Shown here piece by piece: positions 14,991 through 24,518 of a stretch of 64,000 nucleotides of DNA. The stretch is taken from assembly GCF_007673775.1 (NCBI RefSeq), contig NZ_VEAF01000004.1, positions 435,451 to 499,450 of the forward strand, read 5' to 3'. Position 1 is the stretch's first letter, and every line of letters begins with the position of its first letter. Position numbers and translations under genes: made by a program. The notes beneath the pieces are model-generated. The model made no database searches. It saw nothing but the letters and a program-made list of their open reading frames with translations, and was not told the DNA's origin. This DNA comes from Curtobacterium sp. 9128. GTDB taxonomy: Bacteria; Actinomycetota; Actinomycetes; Actinomycetales; Microbacteriaceae.

Positions 14991-16603
14991 GGGGTCTGGT
15001 TCCTTACGGTCGGTTCGACGGTCGTCGGGGAGTCTAGCGGCAGTGCGTCGCCCGGCACGGGACGTCGTTTCAGGACCGCGGTGACGGCCACGACCGCGGT
15101 CGCCGCCAGTGCGAGGGCGAGCGCCCCGACGACGACGGCGACGACCCGGACCGGGAGCGGCGCGGCGGCGCGGAAGGCGTCGAGGCCCGCTCCGGTCGGT
15201 CGGAAGGACCCGTTCTGCCAGAAGACGCCGACGACGAACCACAGTCCGACGACGGCGACGAGCACGGCGAGCACGACGATGGTCGCCGCGAGCGCCCGAC
15301 GGACGGGGCCGGTGGTGGCGAGGCGGCTCCACGCCAGCGCGCTCAGGGCGATCAGCCCGACGAGGGTCGAGTAGTAGTACCGGCCCTGCGTCCCGCCGAC
15401 GACGGTGGAGTCGACGTAGGTGCGCCACACCGTCCAGGTCTGCGCCGCGAACACCAGGACCGGCAGGGCGGTGAGCACGATCGCCGGCACCAGGCGGCCG
15501 TCACGACGGAACGCCCACCCCACGAGCACGACGAGCAGCACGATGCTGACGACGGCGCTGGTCAGCGGGGCGATCGCGAACTGCGCGCGCTGACCAGGGC
15601 TGCCCCAGAAGGTGCGCGTGATGGTGCCCCACGACACGTTCAGGAACACGCCGAGGTCGGGACCGGTGCCGGCGGGGAAGGGCTTGTGCGGCTGGTACGA
15701 CGTGAAGCCGTCCGGCTGCAGCGTGTGGAACACGAGGAGGTTGCGCACCCACCACCACCCGCCGACGACCCCGGCGACCGCGAGGACCCCGACGGCCCTG
15801 ATCACGGCCACCACCCGGGTCTGCGACCGGAGCCCGGCGAGCAGGACCGCGGCGCCGACGATCGGGACGGCGGGCAGACCGGTCCCCTTCACGACGATGA
15901 GCAGCCCGGTCAGGAGACCGAGTGCGACCACCGTCCGGACGCGGTCGTCGCCGGTGAGCACTCGCGTCACGAGCAGCACCACCGCGGCACCGAGGAGGAG
16001 CACGGGGGCGTCGTTCGTCACCGAGGCGCCGATCGAGGGCAGCTCCGGGATCCCGAGCACGACCACCGCGGCGACGACCCCGGCGATTGGCGACGCGGTG
16101 AGCCGTCGCGTGGTGGCCCAGGCGAACACGGGCAGGGCGGCGGAGAACGCCACGTCGAGGAAGCGGAGCAGCAGGACCGCGTGGTCCCAGCGCAGGTGCT
16201 GGAAGTGCACGGCGTCGAGGAGCGCCGCCGCGAGCGCGTAGTAGGTCGGCGGGTGCTGCGTCATCTGGTTGACCTGGTCGCCCGTCCCCGGGTGCGCGGC
16301 GAGCAGTGCCGCCCAGGACGGGTTGGTCGAGCCGCCGCCGGGCGCGCCCCACACGGCGAGCGTCGCGTTGAGGTACCGCAGCGTCCCCGGGTCCGCCCAG
16401 CCGTGGCCGAGCGCGAGCTGGACGACGGCGTCGACGTGGGCCGGTTCGTCCGGCGCCTGGAACATCGGCGTCAGCAACGCGTAGGCGGTGAGCAGCAGCA
16501 GGAACGCCACCGTCGTCACGCCGACCGCGACGACCTCGATACGCCGGACGGGAGGCACGCTCGGCACGGTCACGGAGGCGCGGCTCGTCGGGGTCGCTCG
16601 CAT
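14987..16603 (-). CDS. DUF2142-type multi-pass membrane protein
   Basis: A 538-residue integral membrane protein with about 11-12 hydrophobic helices. After the first helix it has FQAPDEPAHVDAV, the acidic PDEPAH-type signature of DUF2142 and related polyprenol-dependent GT-C proteins. Extracytoplasmic loops follow, including HPPTYYALAAALLDAV and GGTQGRYYYSTLVGL. GT-C folds transfer sugars from lipid-linked donors outside the cell, so a role in rhamnose-containing polymer assembly is inferred from its coupling to rfbB and rfbD. A TAGGAT box lies 8 bases upstream of the ATG. Two related proteins are at 17775 and 19392. Confidence 0.78.
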   Translation of the reverse strand: MRATPTSRASVTVPSVPPVRRIEVVAVGVTTVAFLLLLTAYALLTPMFQAPDEPAHVDAVVQLALGHGWADPGTLRYLNATLAVWGAPGGGSTNPSWAALLAAHPGTGDQVNQMTQHPPTYYALAAALLDAVHFQHLRWDHAVLLLRFLDVAFSAALPVFAWATTRRLTASPIAGVVAAVVVLGIPELPSIGASVTNDAPVLLLGAAVVLLVTRVLTGDDRVRTVVALGLLTGLLIVVKGTGLPAVPIVGAAVLLAGLRSQTRVVAVIRAVGVLAVAGVVGGWWWVRNLLVFHTLQPDGFTSYQPHKPFPAGTGPDLGVFLNVSWGTITRTFWGSPGQRAQFAIAPLTSAVVSIVLLVVLVGWAFRRDGRLVPAIVLTALPVLVFAAQTWTVWRTYVDSTVVGGTQGRYYYSTLVGLIALSALAWSRLATTGPVRRALAATIVVLAVLVAVVGLWFVVGVFWQNGSFRPTGAGLDAFRAAAPLPVRVVAVVVGALALALAATAVVAVTAVLKRRPVPGDALPLDSPTTVEPTVRNQTP

Positions 16604-16653
16604 GAGCCCCGATCCTACGGTGGGTGCGTGGGCCGGCATGCCACGATGGGCGG

Positions 16654-17745
16654 ATGGCTGCCTTCCGTTCGACCGTCGCACGACTCCTCGGCCGCACACC
16701 CGCGCCGGAGGCACCGATCGATGCGCCCCCGCCCCCGCTCATCGGGTTCGTCGTGCACGGCGCCGGTGGGGTGCACCCGGCCTCCGCCCACATCCGCGTC
16801 ACCGGCAGGATGAGCGCGCTCGCCGCGTCCGGCGCCGCGACCGTCGCGCAGGTCGACCCGGTCCGGTGGGCGGACGGCACCGACACCGCCCACCTCGACG
16901 CGATCCTGGTCCAGCGGGACGCCTTCCCGCTCGCCGCCCTCGACGCCGCGTTCGCCCGCGCTGCGGCGGAGGGCACCCGCATCGTCGCGGAGGTCGACGA
17001 CGACTTCTTCAGCGAGGCGGCGAGGACCCGGCTCGCACGTGCCGAGTACGACCCGGCGCGGCTCGCGGCCGTCGAACGGCTCGTCCGCGGCGCGGACGCG
17101 GTCGTCGTCTCGACCGAACGGCTCCGTGCTGTCCTCGCCGACCAGGGCGTCGACGCGGTCGTCGTCCCGAACGCGGTCCAACCCGGGATGTGGGGTGGCG
17201 CGCCGGCGGAGCCGGACCCGCACGGCCCGCGCCGCGTCCTCTACATGGGCTCCGTCACGCACGCCGAGGACCTCGACCTGCTCCGTCCGGTCGTCGACGG
17301 GCTGGTCGACGACGACGGCCGACCGGTGCGGCTCGAGGTCGTCGGGGTCACAGCAGACGGTGCCGACTGGTACGACCGGCTGCCCCTGCCGGAGGGCGCC
17401 ACCCACTACCCGGAGTTCGTCGCCTTCCTGCGACGGCAGGCGTCCCGGTGGTCGGCCGGTGTGGCGCCGCTCACCGCCGACCCCTTCAACGACGCCAAGA
17501 GCGACCTCAAGTTCCTCGAGTACTCGATGCTCGGCCTGCCGTTCGTCGGGTCGGACCGTCCGTCGTACGCCGGTGTCGACGCGCACGGCGGGCTGCTCGC
17601 CGACGACGGAGCCGCCGCCTGGCGCACAGCCCTGCTGACCGCGTTCCGGGAGCGCGAGGAGCGGGTCGGGGCGGCCCAGGCGTACGTGCGGGCCGAACGG
17701 TCCATCGGCGCGGACGCCGCGTGGCGTGGTGCGTTGGGCCTCTGA
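16654..17745 (+). CDS. Glycosyltransferase (GT-B, group 1-like)
   Basis: A 363-residue cytoplasmic protein with a GT-B layout: an N-terminal half with VVHGAGGVHPASAHIRVTGRM and EVDDDFFSE, then a donor half with RRVLYMGSVTHAEDLDLL and LKFLEYSMLGLPFVGSDRPSY. The last element resembles the nucleotide-sugar-binding end of GT1/GT4 enzymes. The specific sugar is not known. It diverges from the rfb minus operon, with 50 bases between starts. The ATG at 16654 was chosen because it starts a compact N-terminus; GTG codons upstream in frame are possible. Confidence 0.72.
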   Translation: MAAFRSTVARLLGRTPAPEAPIDAPPPPLIGFVVHGAGGVHPASAHIRVTGRMSALAASGAATVAQVDPVRWADGTDTAHLDAILVQRDAFPLAALDAAFARAAAEGTRIVAEVDDDFFSEAARTRLARAEYDPARLAAVERLVRGADAVVVSTERLRAVLADQGVDAVVVPNAVQPGMWGGAPAEPDPHGPRRVLYMGSVTHAEDLDLLRPVVDGLVDDDGRPVRLEVVGVTADGADWYDRLPLPEGATHYPEFVAFLRRQASRWSAGVAPLTADPFNDAKSDLKFLEYSMLGLPFVGSDRPSYAGVDAHGGLLADDGAAAWRTALLTAFREREERVGAAQAYVRAERSIGADAAWRGALGL

Positions 17746-17762
17746 CGGCACACACCCGCCGG

Positions 17763-17768
17763 TAGGCT
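17763..17768 (+). promoter_or_regulatory. -10 box of leaderless promoter for DUF2142-type gene
   Basis: TAGGCT, 6 bases before the GTG at 17775; identical hexamer and spacing to the purE promoter. Confidence 0.6.
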
Positions 17769-17774
17769 TCCGGC

Positions 17775-19286
17775 GTGCTCACGCGACCGGTCATCACCAC
17801 CCTCGTCGCCTGGGCGTCGATTTTCCTCGTCCTGGCGGCGTGGGCGCTCGCCAGTCCGATCGGCTCCGGGCCCGACGAGTCGAACCACTTCGCGAAGGCG
17901 GCGGCCACGGTCCGCGGCCAGTGGACCGGGACGCCGACCGACGCGCAGGGGGTCACGACGGTCCGGGTCCCGCAGTCCGTCGCCGACCCCCAGGGTGCCG
18001 TCCCGTGCTTCGCCCGGGACGCCGACCGTCCCGCCACCTGCGCCCCGCCGTTCTCGGACAGCGCCGCCACGGTCACGGTCCCCACCGGCGTCGGCGACTA
18101 CTACCCCGCCTACTACCTGCTCGTCGGGTGGCCGACCCTGGTGCTCGACGGCGCGCACGGCTACCTCGCGGTCCGACTCGTCTCCGCCCTGCTCGTCGCC
18201 CTGCTGCTCGCCGTGGTCGTCGGGGTCGGCGCAGCGCTGCGCCGACCAACGGCCCTGCCGGCCTGGGCGGCGGTGGCGATCACGCCGATGACCGTCTACC
18301 TCGGCGGCCTCGTCACGCCGAGTGCCGTCGAGATCGCGGGGTGCGCGGCGCTCGCCGCGGTCACCTGGCTCGTCCTGCACGACGGAGCCGGGCGCCGACT
18401 GCGCTGGTGGCTCGTGCTCCTCGTCGCGACCGGCGTGCTGGCCGGGTCGATGCGGACGAGCTCGCCGCTCATGGTCGTGCTCGTCGTCCTCGGCGTGCTG
18501 CTCACCGACGCCCCCCGGGCGGTCCGACTGCTGCGGGAGCGTTCGGTGCTCGTCGCGCTCGCCGCCGCGGTCGTCCTGCTCGTGCCCGCGGCCGTCTGGG
18601 CGGTCGCGATCGCCGGGCCCGCCGGCTACATCCCGTCGACCCCGGAGCGCTACGGGTTCATCGCCGGTGCCCTGCGGACGCTCGAGCTCACACCCGACTA
18701 CGCCGAGCAGATGATCGGCATCCTCGGGTGGTTCGACCTGCCGTTGCCCGCTGGAGTGCTGATCGGGTGGACGATGGGGATCGGGTTCGTCCTGCTCGCC
18801 GCGCTGTCGGCACGCCGACGGGCCGTGCCGGGCGTCGTGCTGCTCGTCCTGGCGACGGTCCTGGTGCCGGTGGTGCTGCAGGGGATCGGCGCGGGGGAGT
18901 ACGGCATCATCTGGCAGGGGCGGTACGGGCTCCCGCTGCTCGTCCCGATGGTGCTCGTCGCCGGGCTGGTCGCCGAGCGGAGCGCGCTCCGTCACAGGAC
19001 GCTCCCGACGCTCACCGTCCTCGTGCCGGTGCTCGCCACGATCGGGCAGGCCGTCGTGTTCGTCGTCGCGCTGCACCGGTACACGGTCGGACGGTCGGCG
19101 TCGTGGGGATCGATGTTCACGGAGTCGGCGTGGCACCCGGCCGGCGGCACCGGGCTCGCACTCGTCCTCGCCGGAGTCGGGCTCGTCGGGACGGTCGTGC
19201 TGGCCGCCGTCGTCCCCGCACGCGCGCGGGGCCCCCGTCGGCGACGCGACGTCGACGCCCGCACGACGGTCGCTTTCGACCGCTAG
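17775..19286 (+). CDS. DUF2142 family membrane protein
   Basis: A 503-residue protein with about 11-12 transmembrane helices. Just after helix one is SPIGSGPDESNHFAKA, matching the acidic PDE-x2-H motif of DUF2142 proteins, and a QGRYGLPLLVPM segment lies in the late helices, as in other family members. A long first extracytoplasmic loop contains two cysteines (PCFARDADRPATCAPPF). It is a likely GT-C type or polymer-assembly protein, but no family member's reaction can be assumed. It is transcribed from a leaderless promoter and followed by a second family member. Confidence 0.82.
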   Translation: MLTRPVITTLVAWASIFLVLAAWALASPIGSGPDESNHFAKAAATVRGQWTGTPTDAQGVTTVRVPQSVADPQGAVPCFARDADRPATCAPPFSDSAATVTVPTGVGDYYPAYYLLVGWPTLVLDGAHGYLAVRLVSALLVALLLAVVVGVGAALRRPTALPAWAAVAITPMTVYLGGLVTPSAVEIAGCAALAAVTWLVLHDGAGRRLRWWLVLLVATGVLAGSMRTSSPLMVVLVVLGVLLTDAPRAVRLLRERSVLVALAAAVVLLVPAAVWAVAIAGPAGYIPSTPERYGFIAGALRTLELTPDYAEQMIGILGWFDLPLPAGVLIGWTMGIGFVLLAALSARRRAVPGVVLLVLATVLVPVVLQGIGAGEYGIIWQGRYGLPLLVPMVLVAGLVAERSALRHRTLPTLTVLVPVLATIGQAVVFVVALHRYTVGRSASWGSMFTESAWHPAGGTGLALVLAGVGLVGTVVLAAVVPARARGPRRRRDVDARTTVAFDR

Positions 19287-19333
19287 CCACCGACCGCGAC
19301 CGCGAGGGACGCTCGGGTCCGGCCGCGCTGGCA

Positions 19334-19339
19334 CTATCG
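19334..19339 (+). promoter_or_regulatory. Probable -10 box for 555-residue DUF2142 gene
   Basis: TATCGT lies about 52 bases before the GTG at 19392, and a GAGGAG ribosome site precedes the start. This gene has a conventional leader, unlike its upstream neighbour. Confidence 0.4.
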
Positions 19340-19391
19340 TGGTCCGGGTTGCCCGTGCGCCCGGGCAGGACCACGCCGACCGAGGAGACCC

Positions 19392-21059
19392 GTGTCCGAC
19401 ACCGACCCGAGCCCGACGAGTGGCCAGCCGACCGGCGAGCAGCCGACGCCGGAGCAGCCGACGACCGGGCAGCCGACGACCGACCAGCCGAGGCCCGGGC
19501 CGTCGACGCTCGACGAGCCGACGTCCGACGCGCCGACCACCGCGCGTGCGACGACCGAGCCGTCCGCGACCGGCATCGACGACCGCTCCCGCCGCCGCGC
19601 CGCGGTGCGCCCCGGCTTCACCGGCCCCGGGGCGCTCTGGCAGTACGTCGCGTTCCTGGTGCTCTTCGTGCTCGGCGGTGCGACCTTCATCGCGGTGACC
19701 CCACCCGGGCTGAACCCCGACGAACCAGCGCACGTCTTCCGGGCGTACCAGGTCGCCCACGGGGGTCTCGTGGCGCAGGAGGCCGAGGGCATCCAGGGGA
19801 TCCGCGACGGCGATCCCGGCGGGTACATCCCGACCGCGTGGACGAAGCTCTTCGACGACGCGCACTTCACGCGCGGGTTCGAGGACCAGCCGTCCTTCCG
19901 CGACCTCGACTGGTCTGCGCTCGGCGCGATCCACGACGACGGCACCACCGGGTGGCAGACCTTCACGAACACCGTGCAGTACCCGCCGGTCGCCTACGTG
20001 CCCCAGGCCGTCGCACTCCGGATCGGTGAGGCGCTCGACCTGGGGGTCCTCGCGCAGCTCGAGCTCGGCCGCGCGTTCGGGCTCCTCGCGGTCGCCGGGC
20101 TCCTCCTCGCCGCGGTCCGGCTGACTCCCGTCGGTCGGCTGACGTTCTTCGCCGTCGGGCTGCTGCCCTCGGTCATCGGGCAGGCGGCGGCCTTCAGCGC
20201 CGACGGCGTCACGATCGCGCTGTGCTTCCTGGCGACGGCCCTGGTGCTCCGATGGTCGCTGCGGACGGGCGCGCCGACCTGGTGGCGGTGGATCGGCCTC
20301 GGGGTGCTCTTCGTGGCCATCGCGCTCGTCAAGCCCACCTACGCGCCCATCGCCGTGATCGCGGCCGTGATCCCGATCCTCAACCCGGCTGCCCGCCGTC
20401 TGTGGCACCTCGTCGGCGCCGGAGCGGTCATCGCGATCGCAGCGGGCGTGACGCTCGGGTGGTTGCGCGCCACGTCCTGGGTCACGCAGGGCGTCAACCC
20501 GCTCAACCACCCGGACCAGCAGCGCGCGTTCCTGCTCGAGCACCCGCTGGTGTTCGTGAAGGCGGTGTTCCGGTCGGTCGTGCTCGACTACCCGACCGGG
20601 CTCACCACCGAGAAGGGCGAGATCTGGCGCGGTGTCTTCGGTGCGTTCTCCTGGCTGCGGGCACCCCTGCCGATGGTGTTCGTGATCCTGCTCGTGATCG
20701 CACTCGTGCTGTCGATGCTCGTCGTCGAACGCCACGAGCGGCTGCCGGTCGCGACACTGCGCCGTGGCGTGCTCTGGCGCGTCGTCGTCGCGGTCGCGAT
20801 CGCGATCGTGGTGGCCGGGGTCTGCCTCGCGCTGTACATCTACTACACCGCCGACCAGGGGCAGTGGCTCCAGGGCCTGCAGGGGCGGTACTTCCTGCCG
20901 GTCGTGCCCGCGCTGCTGCTGCTCTTCCTCGGCGGACGACTCGTGTCCACCCGCGGTGTGCGGCCGTTCGTGTTCGCCGCCGCCGCGGTGTCGCTCGTCG
21001 CCGCGGTCGTCACGATCGACCTGCACTTCTACCAGTCGGTCACCCCGTTCTTCGGGTGA
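19392..21059 (+). CDS. DUF2142 family membrane protein with Pro/Thr-rich N-terminus
   Basis: A 555-residue protein. The first about 60 residues are cytoplasmic and low-complexity, with repeated (E/G/D)QPT units such as GEQPTPEQPTTGQPTTDQP. About 11-12 helices follow. The family motif is clear in PPGLNPDEPAHVFRAYQVAHGG, and the late QGRYFLPVVPALL segment is also typical. The extracytoplasmic loop after helix one is long. It ends 52 bases before rfbC, so it may be needed in the same rhamnose-linked pathway. The GTG has a GAGGAG ribosome site. Confidence 0.88.
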   Translation: MSDTDPSPTSGQPTGEQPTPEQPTTGQPTTDQPRPGPSTLDEPTSDAPTTARATTEPSATGIDDRSRRRAAVRPGFTGPGALWQYVAFLVLFVLGGATFIAVTPPGLNPDEPAHVFRAYQVAHGGLVAQEAEGIQGIRDGDPGGYIPTAWTKLFDDAHFTRGFEDQPSFRDLDWSALGAIHDDGTTGWQTFTNTVQYPPVAYVPQAVALRIGEALDLGVLAQLELGRAFGLLAVAGLLLAAVRLTPVGRLTFFAVGLLPSVIGQAAAFSADGVTIALCFLATALVLRWSLRTGAPTWWRWIGLGVLFVAIALVKPTYAPIAVIAAVIPILNPAARRLWHLVGAGAVIAIAAGVTLGWLRATSWVTQGVNPLNHPDQQRAFLLEHPLVFVKAVFRSVVLDYPTGLTTEKGEIWRGVFGAFSWLRAPLPMVFVILLVIALVLSMLVVERHERLPVATLRRGVLWRVVVAVAIAIVVAGVCLALYIYYTADQGQWLQGLQGRYFLPVVPALLLLFLGGRLVSTRGVRPFVFAAAAVSLVAAVVTIDLHFYQSVTPFFG

Positions 21060-21099
21060 TCGTCGGTTGCGTCGGGACACCCGATGCGAGCGGCATTGC

Positions 21100-21105
21100 T
21101 AGGGT
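21100..21105 (+). promoter_or_regulatory. -10 box of leaderless rfbC promoter
   Basis: TAGGGT is followed by 6 bases and the rfbC GTG at 21112. The hexamer and spacing equal those of the pccB promoter. Confidence 0.6.
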
Positions 21106-21111
21106 GTCCGG

Positions 21112-21720
21112 GTGCAGATCCGCGAACTGAAGATCCAAGGCGCGTGGGAGTTCACCCCCGTCCAGCACGGCGACGCACGGGGAGCGTTCCTCGAGGCCTA
21201 CCGCGCCGACGTGCTCGAGACGACGGTGGGACACCCGCTCGACCTCCGTCAGGTGAACATGTCGATCTCGGCGCGCGGTGTCGCCCGCGGGATCCACTAC
21301 GCCCTCGTCGCGCCGAGCCAGGCGAAGTACGTCACCGCCGTCCGCGGCGCGTTCATCGACTACATCGTCGACATCCGGGTCGGCTCCCCGACGTTCGGCC
21401 AGTGGGACTCGGTCCGGATCGACGACGTCGACCGCAAGGCCGTCTACCTGTCCGAGGGCCTCGGCCACGCGATCGTCGCGCTCGAGGACCAGAGCACCGT
21501 GAACTACCTCGTCAGTGCGCACTACGACCCGGAGCGCGAGAAGGGGATCAGCATCCTCGACCCGACGGTGGCGCTGACGCTGCCCGACGGCATCGGCGAG
21601 CCGGTCCTGTCCGAGAAGGACACCAGCGCGCCGACGCTCGAGCAGGCCGCCGAGCAGGGGCTGCTGCCGACCTACGAGGAGTGCGTCGCCTACACCGAGT
21701 CACTCCGGACGAAGAAGTAA
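21112..21720 (+). CDS. rfbC: dTDP-4-dehydrorhamnose 3,5-epimerase
   Basis: A 202-residue cupin-fold epimerase converting dTDP-4-keto-6-deoxyglucose to the L-rhamno form. It has GDARGAFLEAY, VNMSISARGVARGIHYALV with the active-site histidine, TAVRGAFIDYIVDIRVGSPTFGQW and VYLSEGLGHA. Length is usual for RfbC. The GTG start follows a TAGGGT -10 by 6 bases. It is first of rfbC-rfbA-GT, with rfbA 12 bases downstream after a GGGGAG ribosome site. Confidence 0.94.
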   Translation: MQIRELKIQGAWEFTPVQHGDARGAFLEAYRADVLETTVGHPLDLRQVNMSISARGVARGIHYALVAPSQAKYVTAVRGAFIDYIVDIRVGSPTFGQWDSVRIDDVDRKAVYLSEGLGHAIVALEDQSTVNYLVSAHYDPEREKGISILDPTVALTLPDGIGEPVLSEKDTSAPTLEQAAEQGLLPTYEECVAYTESLRTKK

Positions 21721-21732
21721 GGGGAGCGCGAC

Positions 21733-22596
21733 GTGAAGGGCATCATCCTGGCCGGCGGTTCCGGCACCCGTCTCTGGCCGATCACCAAGGGCATCAGCAA
21801 GCAGCTGATGCCGATCTACGACAAGCCGATGGTCTACTACCCGCTGTCGACGCTCATGATGGCCGGCATCCGTGAGGTCCTCGTCATCACGACGCCGGAG
21901 TACAACGACCAGTTCAGGGCCCTGCTCGGTGACGGCTCCGCCCTCGGCATGGACATCCAGTACGCGGTGCAGCCGAGCCCGGACGGCCTCGCGCAGGCGT
22001 TCGTCATCGGCGAGGAGTTCATCGGCGACGACAGCGTCGCCCTCGTCCTCGGCGACAACATCTTCCACGGCACCGGCCTCGGCACGAACCTCCGGAAGAA
22101 CACCGAGGTCGACGGCGCGACGATCTTCGCCTACCACGTGGCCGACCCGAAGGCGTACGGCGTCGTCGAGTTCGACGACAGCTTCACGGCGGTCTCCATC
22201 GAGGAGAAGCCCACCGAGCCGAAGTCGAACTACGCTGTGCCCGGCCTGTACTTCTACGACAACAAGGTCATCGAGATCGCCAAGACCATCGAGCCGAGCG
22301 CCCGTGGGGAGCTCGAGATCTCGACGGTCAACGAGCGCTACCTCGAGGCCGGTGAGCTCGGCGTGCAGGTCCTCGACCGCGGCACCGCGTGGCTCGACAC
22401 CGGCACGTTCGAGTCGATGATGCAGGCTTCGGAGTACGTCAAGGTCATCGAGGACCGCCAGGGCTTCAAGATCGGTTGCATCGAGGAGATCGCCTGGCGC
22501 AACGGCTGGATCGACGACACCCAGCTCGCCGACCTCGCCGCGCCGCTCGTCAAGGGCGGCTACGGCGTCTACCTGCAGAACCTGCTGCGCGGCTGA
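21733..22596 (+). CDS. rfbA: Glucose-1-phosphate thymidylyltransferase
   Basis: A 287-residue nucleotidyltransferase that makes dTDP-glucose, the entry step to dTDP-rhamnose. The N-terminal [18 protein letters not shown] is the dTTP-binding signature, followed by [29 protein letters not shown] and LGDNIFHG. Length equals RmlA of other bacteria. Together with rfbC here and rfbB/rfbD at 13-15 kb, the full pathway is present in the window. The next gene starts 2 bases after its stop. Confidence 0.97.
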   Translation: MKGIILAGGSGTRLWPITKGISKQLMPIYDKPMVYYPLSTLMMAGIREVLVITTPEYNDQFRALLGDGSALGMDIQYAVQPSPDGLAQAFVIGEEFIGDDSVALVLGDNIFHGTGLGTNLRKNTEVDGATIFAYHVADPKAYGVVEFDDSFTAVSIEEKPTEPKSNYAVPGLYFYDNKVIEIAKTIEPSARGELEISTVNERYLEAGELGVQVLDRGTAWLDTGTFESMMQASEYVKVIEDRQGFKIGCIEEIAWRNGWIDDTQLADLAAPLVKGGYGVYLQNLLRG

Positions 22597-22598
22597 CG

Positions 22599-24518
22599 AT
22601 GGCCCGAGCGGGGCTGCGCCGGTTGCTCGGGCGTCCGGGGTCGCCGGAGCCGACCCCGTCGACACCGGACCCGACTGCCGGGGCCGAGCCGAGCCTCCCG
22701 GTCGACACGTCCCTGGTGACGGACGAGCCGCGAGCGGGCGCCGACGGTTTCGACGTCGTCCTCACGGTGGCGGAGTCCGCGTACCGTGACGGCGCGCACC
22801 GGTCGGCGGTGGCCGCTGCCCGCGAGGCGGGCGCGACCGCGGTCCTGGTGAGCGTGTACGACGTCCACGCCGGCCCGACGAGTTCCTACCGCCCGGTCGA
22901 GGACGGCGACGACCACGTCGCTGCCCGACCGACGGTCGCGGCCACCTGGGGCGGTGCCGTCGCCGCCGCACGTCCGCTCCTGACGAGCGCGGCGGTCGTC
23001 GTGCAGGACGCGTCGATCGCGGTGCCGGTGGACGCGTACGCGCGGCTGCTCGCGGCGCTCGGACGGGAGGCACGGGTCGCCCTGGCCGTCGTCCGGACCG
23101 GTGACGACCTGGTCGCGAGCGCCGGCGCGGTGCTGCCGCGCGCGACGGCTCCCGTCGCGTCGCTCCTCCGCGGTCACCCTGCCGAGGACGCAGCGGCGCT
23201 CGCGGGTGTCGCGGTCTTCGCCGGCGACGAACCGTGCTTCGCGACCCGCACCGCGGACCTGGCGCTCCCGGTCCGGACCGTCGACACACGGACCGCGGTC
23301 GCCCGCCTCACCCGTGACACGGCCGACGCCGTGCGCGGGGACTGCGTCGTCGTCCCGCTCGGGCGCGTGTACCGGACCGCGGTCCTGCGGGAGCGGCGGT
23401 ACGACACGGACGCCGCCGACGCTCTGACGACGTGGCGCGACCGGGTCGACGACTCTGCCGCGGTCGCGCTCGGCCGTCTCGGCTTCGCGGTGGGCGTGCC
23501 GGCCGCCGACCAGGTCGGGGCCCCCGTCGCACTCCGGGAACCGCTCGTGCGTGCCGAGCGCGGGCCCGAACGGCTGGCGCTCCGCGACCGCGGTGAACGA
23601 CTCCGCTGGTCGATCCGGATCGCGGCGCACCCGGGCCCCCGCGGCGACGACTGGGGGGACACGTTCTTCGCCCGCGACCTCGCCGAGGCACTCCGGACCC
23701 TGGGGCAGGAGGTGGTCGTCGACCACCGGGAGTCCCACGTCCGCCCGTTCTCGGAGCACCTCGACGACGTGGCGCTGACGCTCCGTGGGCTCGACGACAT
23801 CCCGGTGCACCCCGCGGCGACGAACGTGCTCTGGGTGATCTCGCACCCCGACCTCCTGACCCCGGCCGAGCTCGCCCGGTACGACATCCGGTTCGCCGCC
23901 GGCCCGGTGTGGGCCTCGCGGACGGCCGAGACGACGGGCCTGCCGATCGCACCGCTGCTGCAGGCGACCGACCCCGCGCGCTTCCACCCCGGCGATGCCG
24001 ACCCGACCCCGACCGGACTCGACACCGTGTTCGTCGGGAAGACCCGCAACGTGTTCCGCCCGGTGGTCCGCGACGCCGTCGACGCCGGAGCCGACCTCGC
24101 CGTCTGGGGCGAGGGGTGGGAGGGGCTCCTGCCGGACGGGGTGCACCGCGGTGTCTTCGTGCCGAACCACGAACTGCCGGCGCTCTACCGGAGCGCCCGG
24201 GTCGTCCTCAACGACCACTGGGACGACATGGCGCGCGACGGCTTCCTGTCGAACCGGCTCTTCGACGCCGCCGCGTCCGGCGCACTGGTCGTGACCGACC
24301 CGGTCCCCGGCGTCGACGAGCTCTTCCACGGTGCGGTCCGGACGTACGACTCGGTGGCGACGCTCCGGGAGCTGATCCGGAGCGGCGAGTCGGCGACGGC
24401 GGCGGAGCGCGCGGCACGCGGAACCCGGATCGGTGCGGAGCACTCGTTCCGACGCCGGGCCGAGGTGCTCCTCGACGTCGTGCGCCGTCACCGCGGCGCG
24501 GTCGACGGACCCGGCTAG
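22599..24518 (+). CDS. Large glycosyltransferase with C-terminal GT1-like domain
   Basis: A 639-residue protein. After a Pro/Thr-rich start (about 10-45), a first alpha/beta domain (about 50-280) follows, then a second with GDDWGDTFFARDLAEALRTLGQEVVVDH and a donor-type end NHELPALYRSARVVLNDHWDDMARDG with SGALVVTDPVPGVDELF. That end matches the CgeB/YkvP-type glycosyltransferase-1 domain. No membrane helices are seen. It begins 2 bases after rfbA, so a rhamnosyltransferase role is an attractive but unproven inference. Its stop overlaps that of the converging gene by 4 bases. Confidence 0.8.
   Translation: MARAGLRRLLGRPGSPEPTPSTPDPTAGAEPSLPVDTSLVTDEPRAGADGFDVVLTVAESAYRDGAHRSAVAAAREAGATAVLVSVYDVHAGPTSSYRPVEDGDDHVAARPTVAATWGGAVAAARPLLTSAAVVVQDASIAVPVDAYARLLAALGREARVALAVVRTGDDLVASAGAVLPRATAPVASLLRGHPAEDAAALAGVAVFAGDEPCFATRTADLALPVRTVDTRTAVARLTRDTADAVRGDCVVVPLGRVYRTAVLRERRYDTDAADALTTWRDRVDDSAAVALGRLGFAVGVPAADQVGAPVALREPLVRAERGPERLALRDRGERLRWSIRIAAHPGPRGDDWGDTFFARDLAEALRTLGQEVVVDHRESHVRPFSEHLDDVALTLRGLDDIPVHPAATNVLWVISHPDLLTPAELARYDIRFAAGPVWASRTAETTGLPIAPLLQATDPARFHPGDADPTPTGLDTVFVGKTRNVFRPVVRDAVDAGADLAVWGEGWEGLLPDGVHRGVFVPNHELPALYRSARVVLNDHWDDMARDGFLSNRLFDAAASGALVVTDPVPGVDELFHGAVRTYDSVATLRELIRSGESATAAERAARGTRIGAEHSFRRRAEVLLDVVRRHRGAVDGPG

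Noticed and set aside
17406..21080. Open frame of over 1,200 codons on the minus strand opposite the DUF2142 genes
   Set aside because: It is Arg/Asp/Glu/His-rich without motifs and antisense to clear membrane proteins with family signatures.
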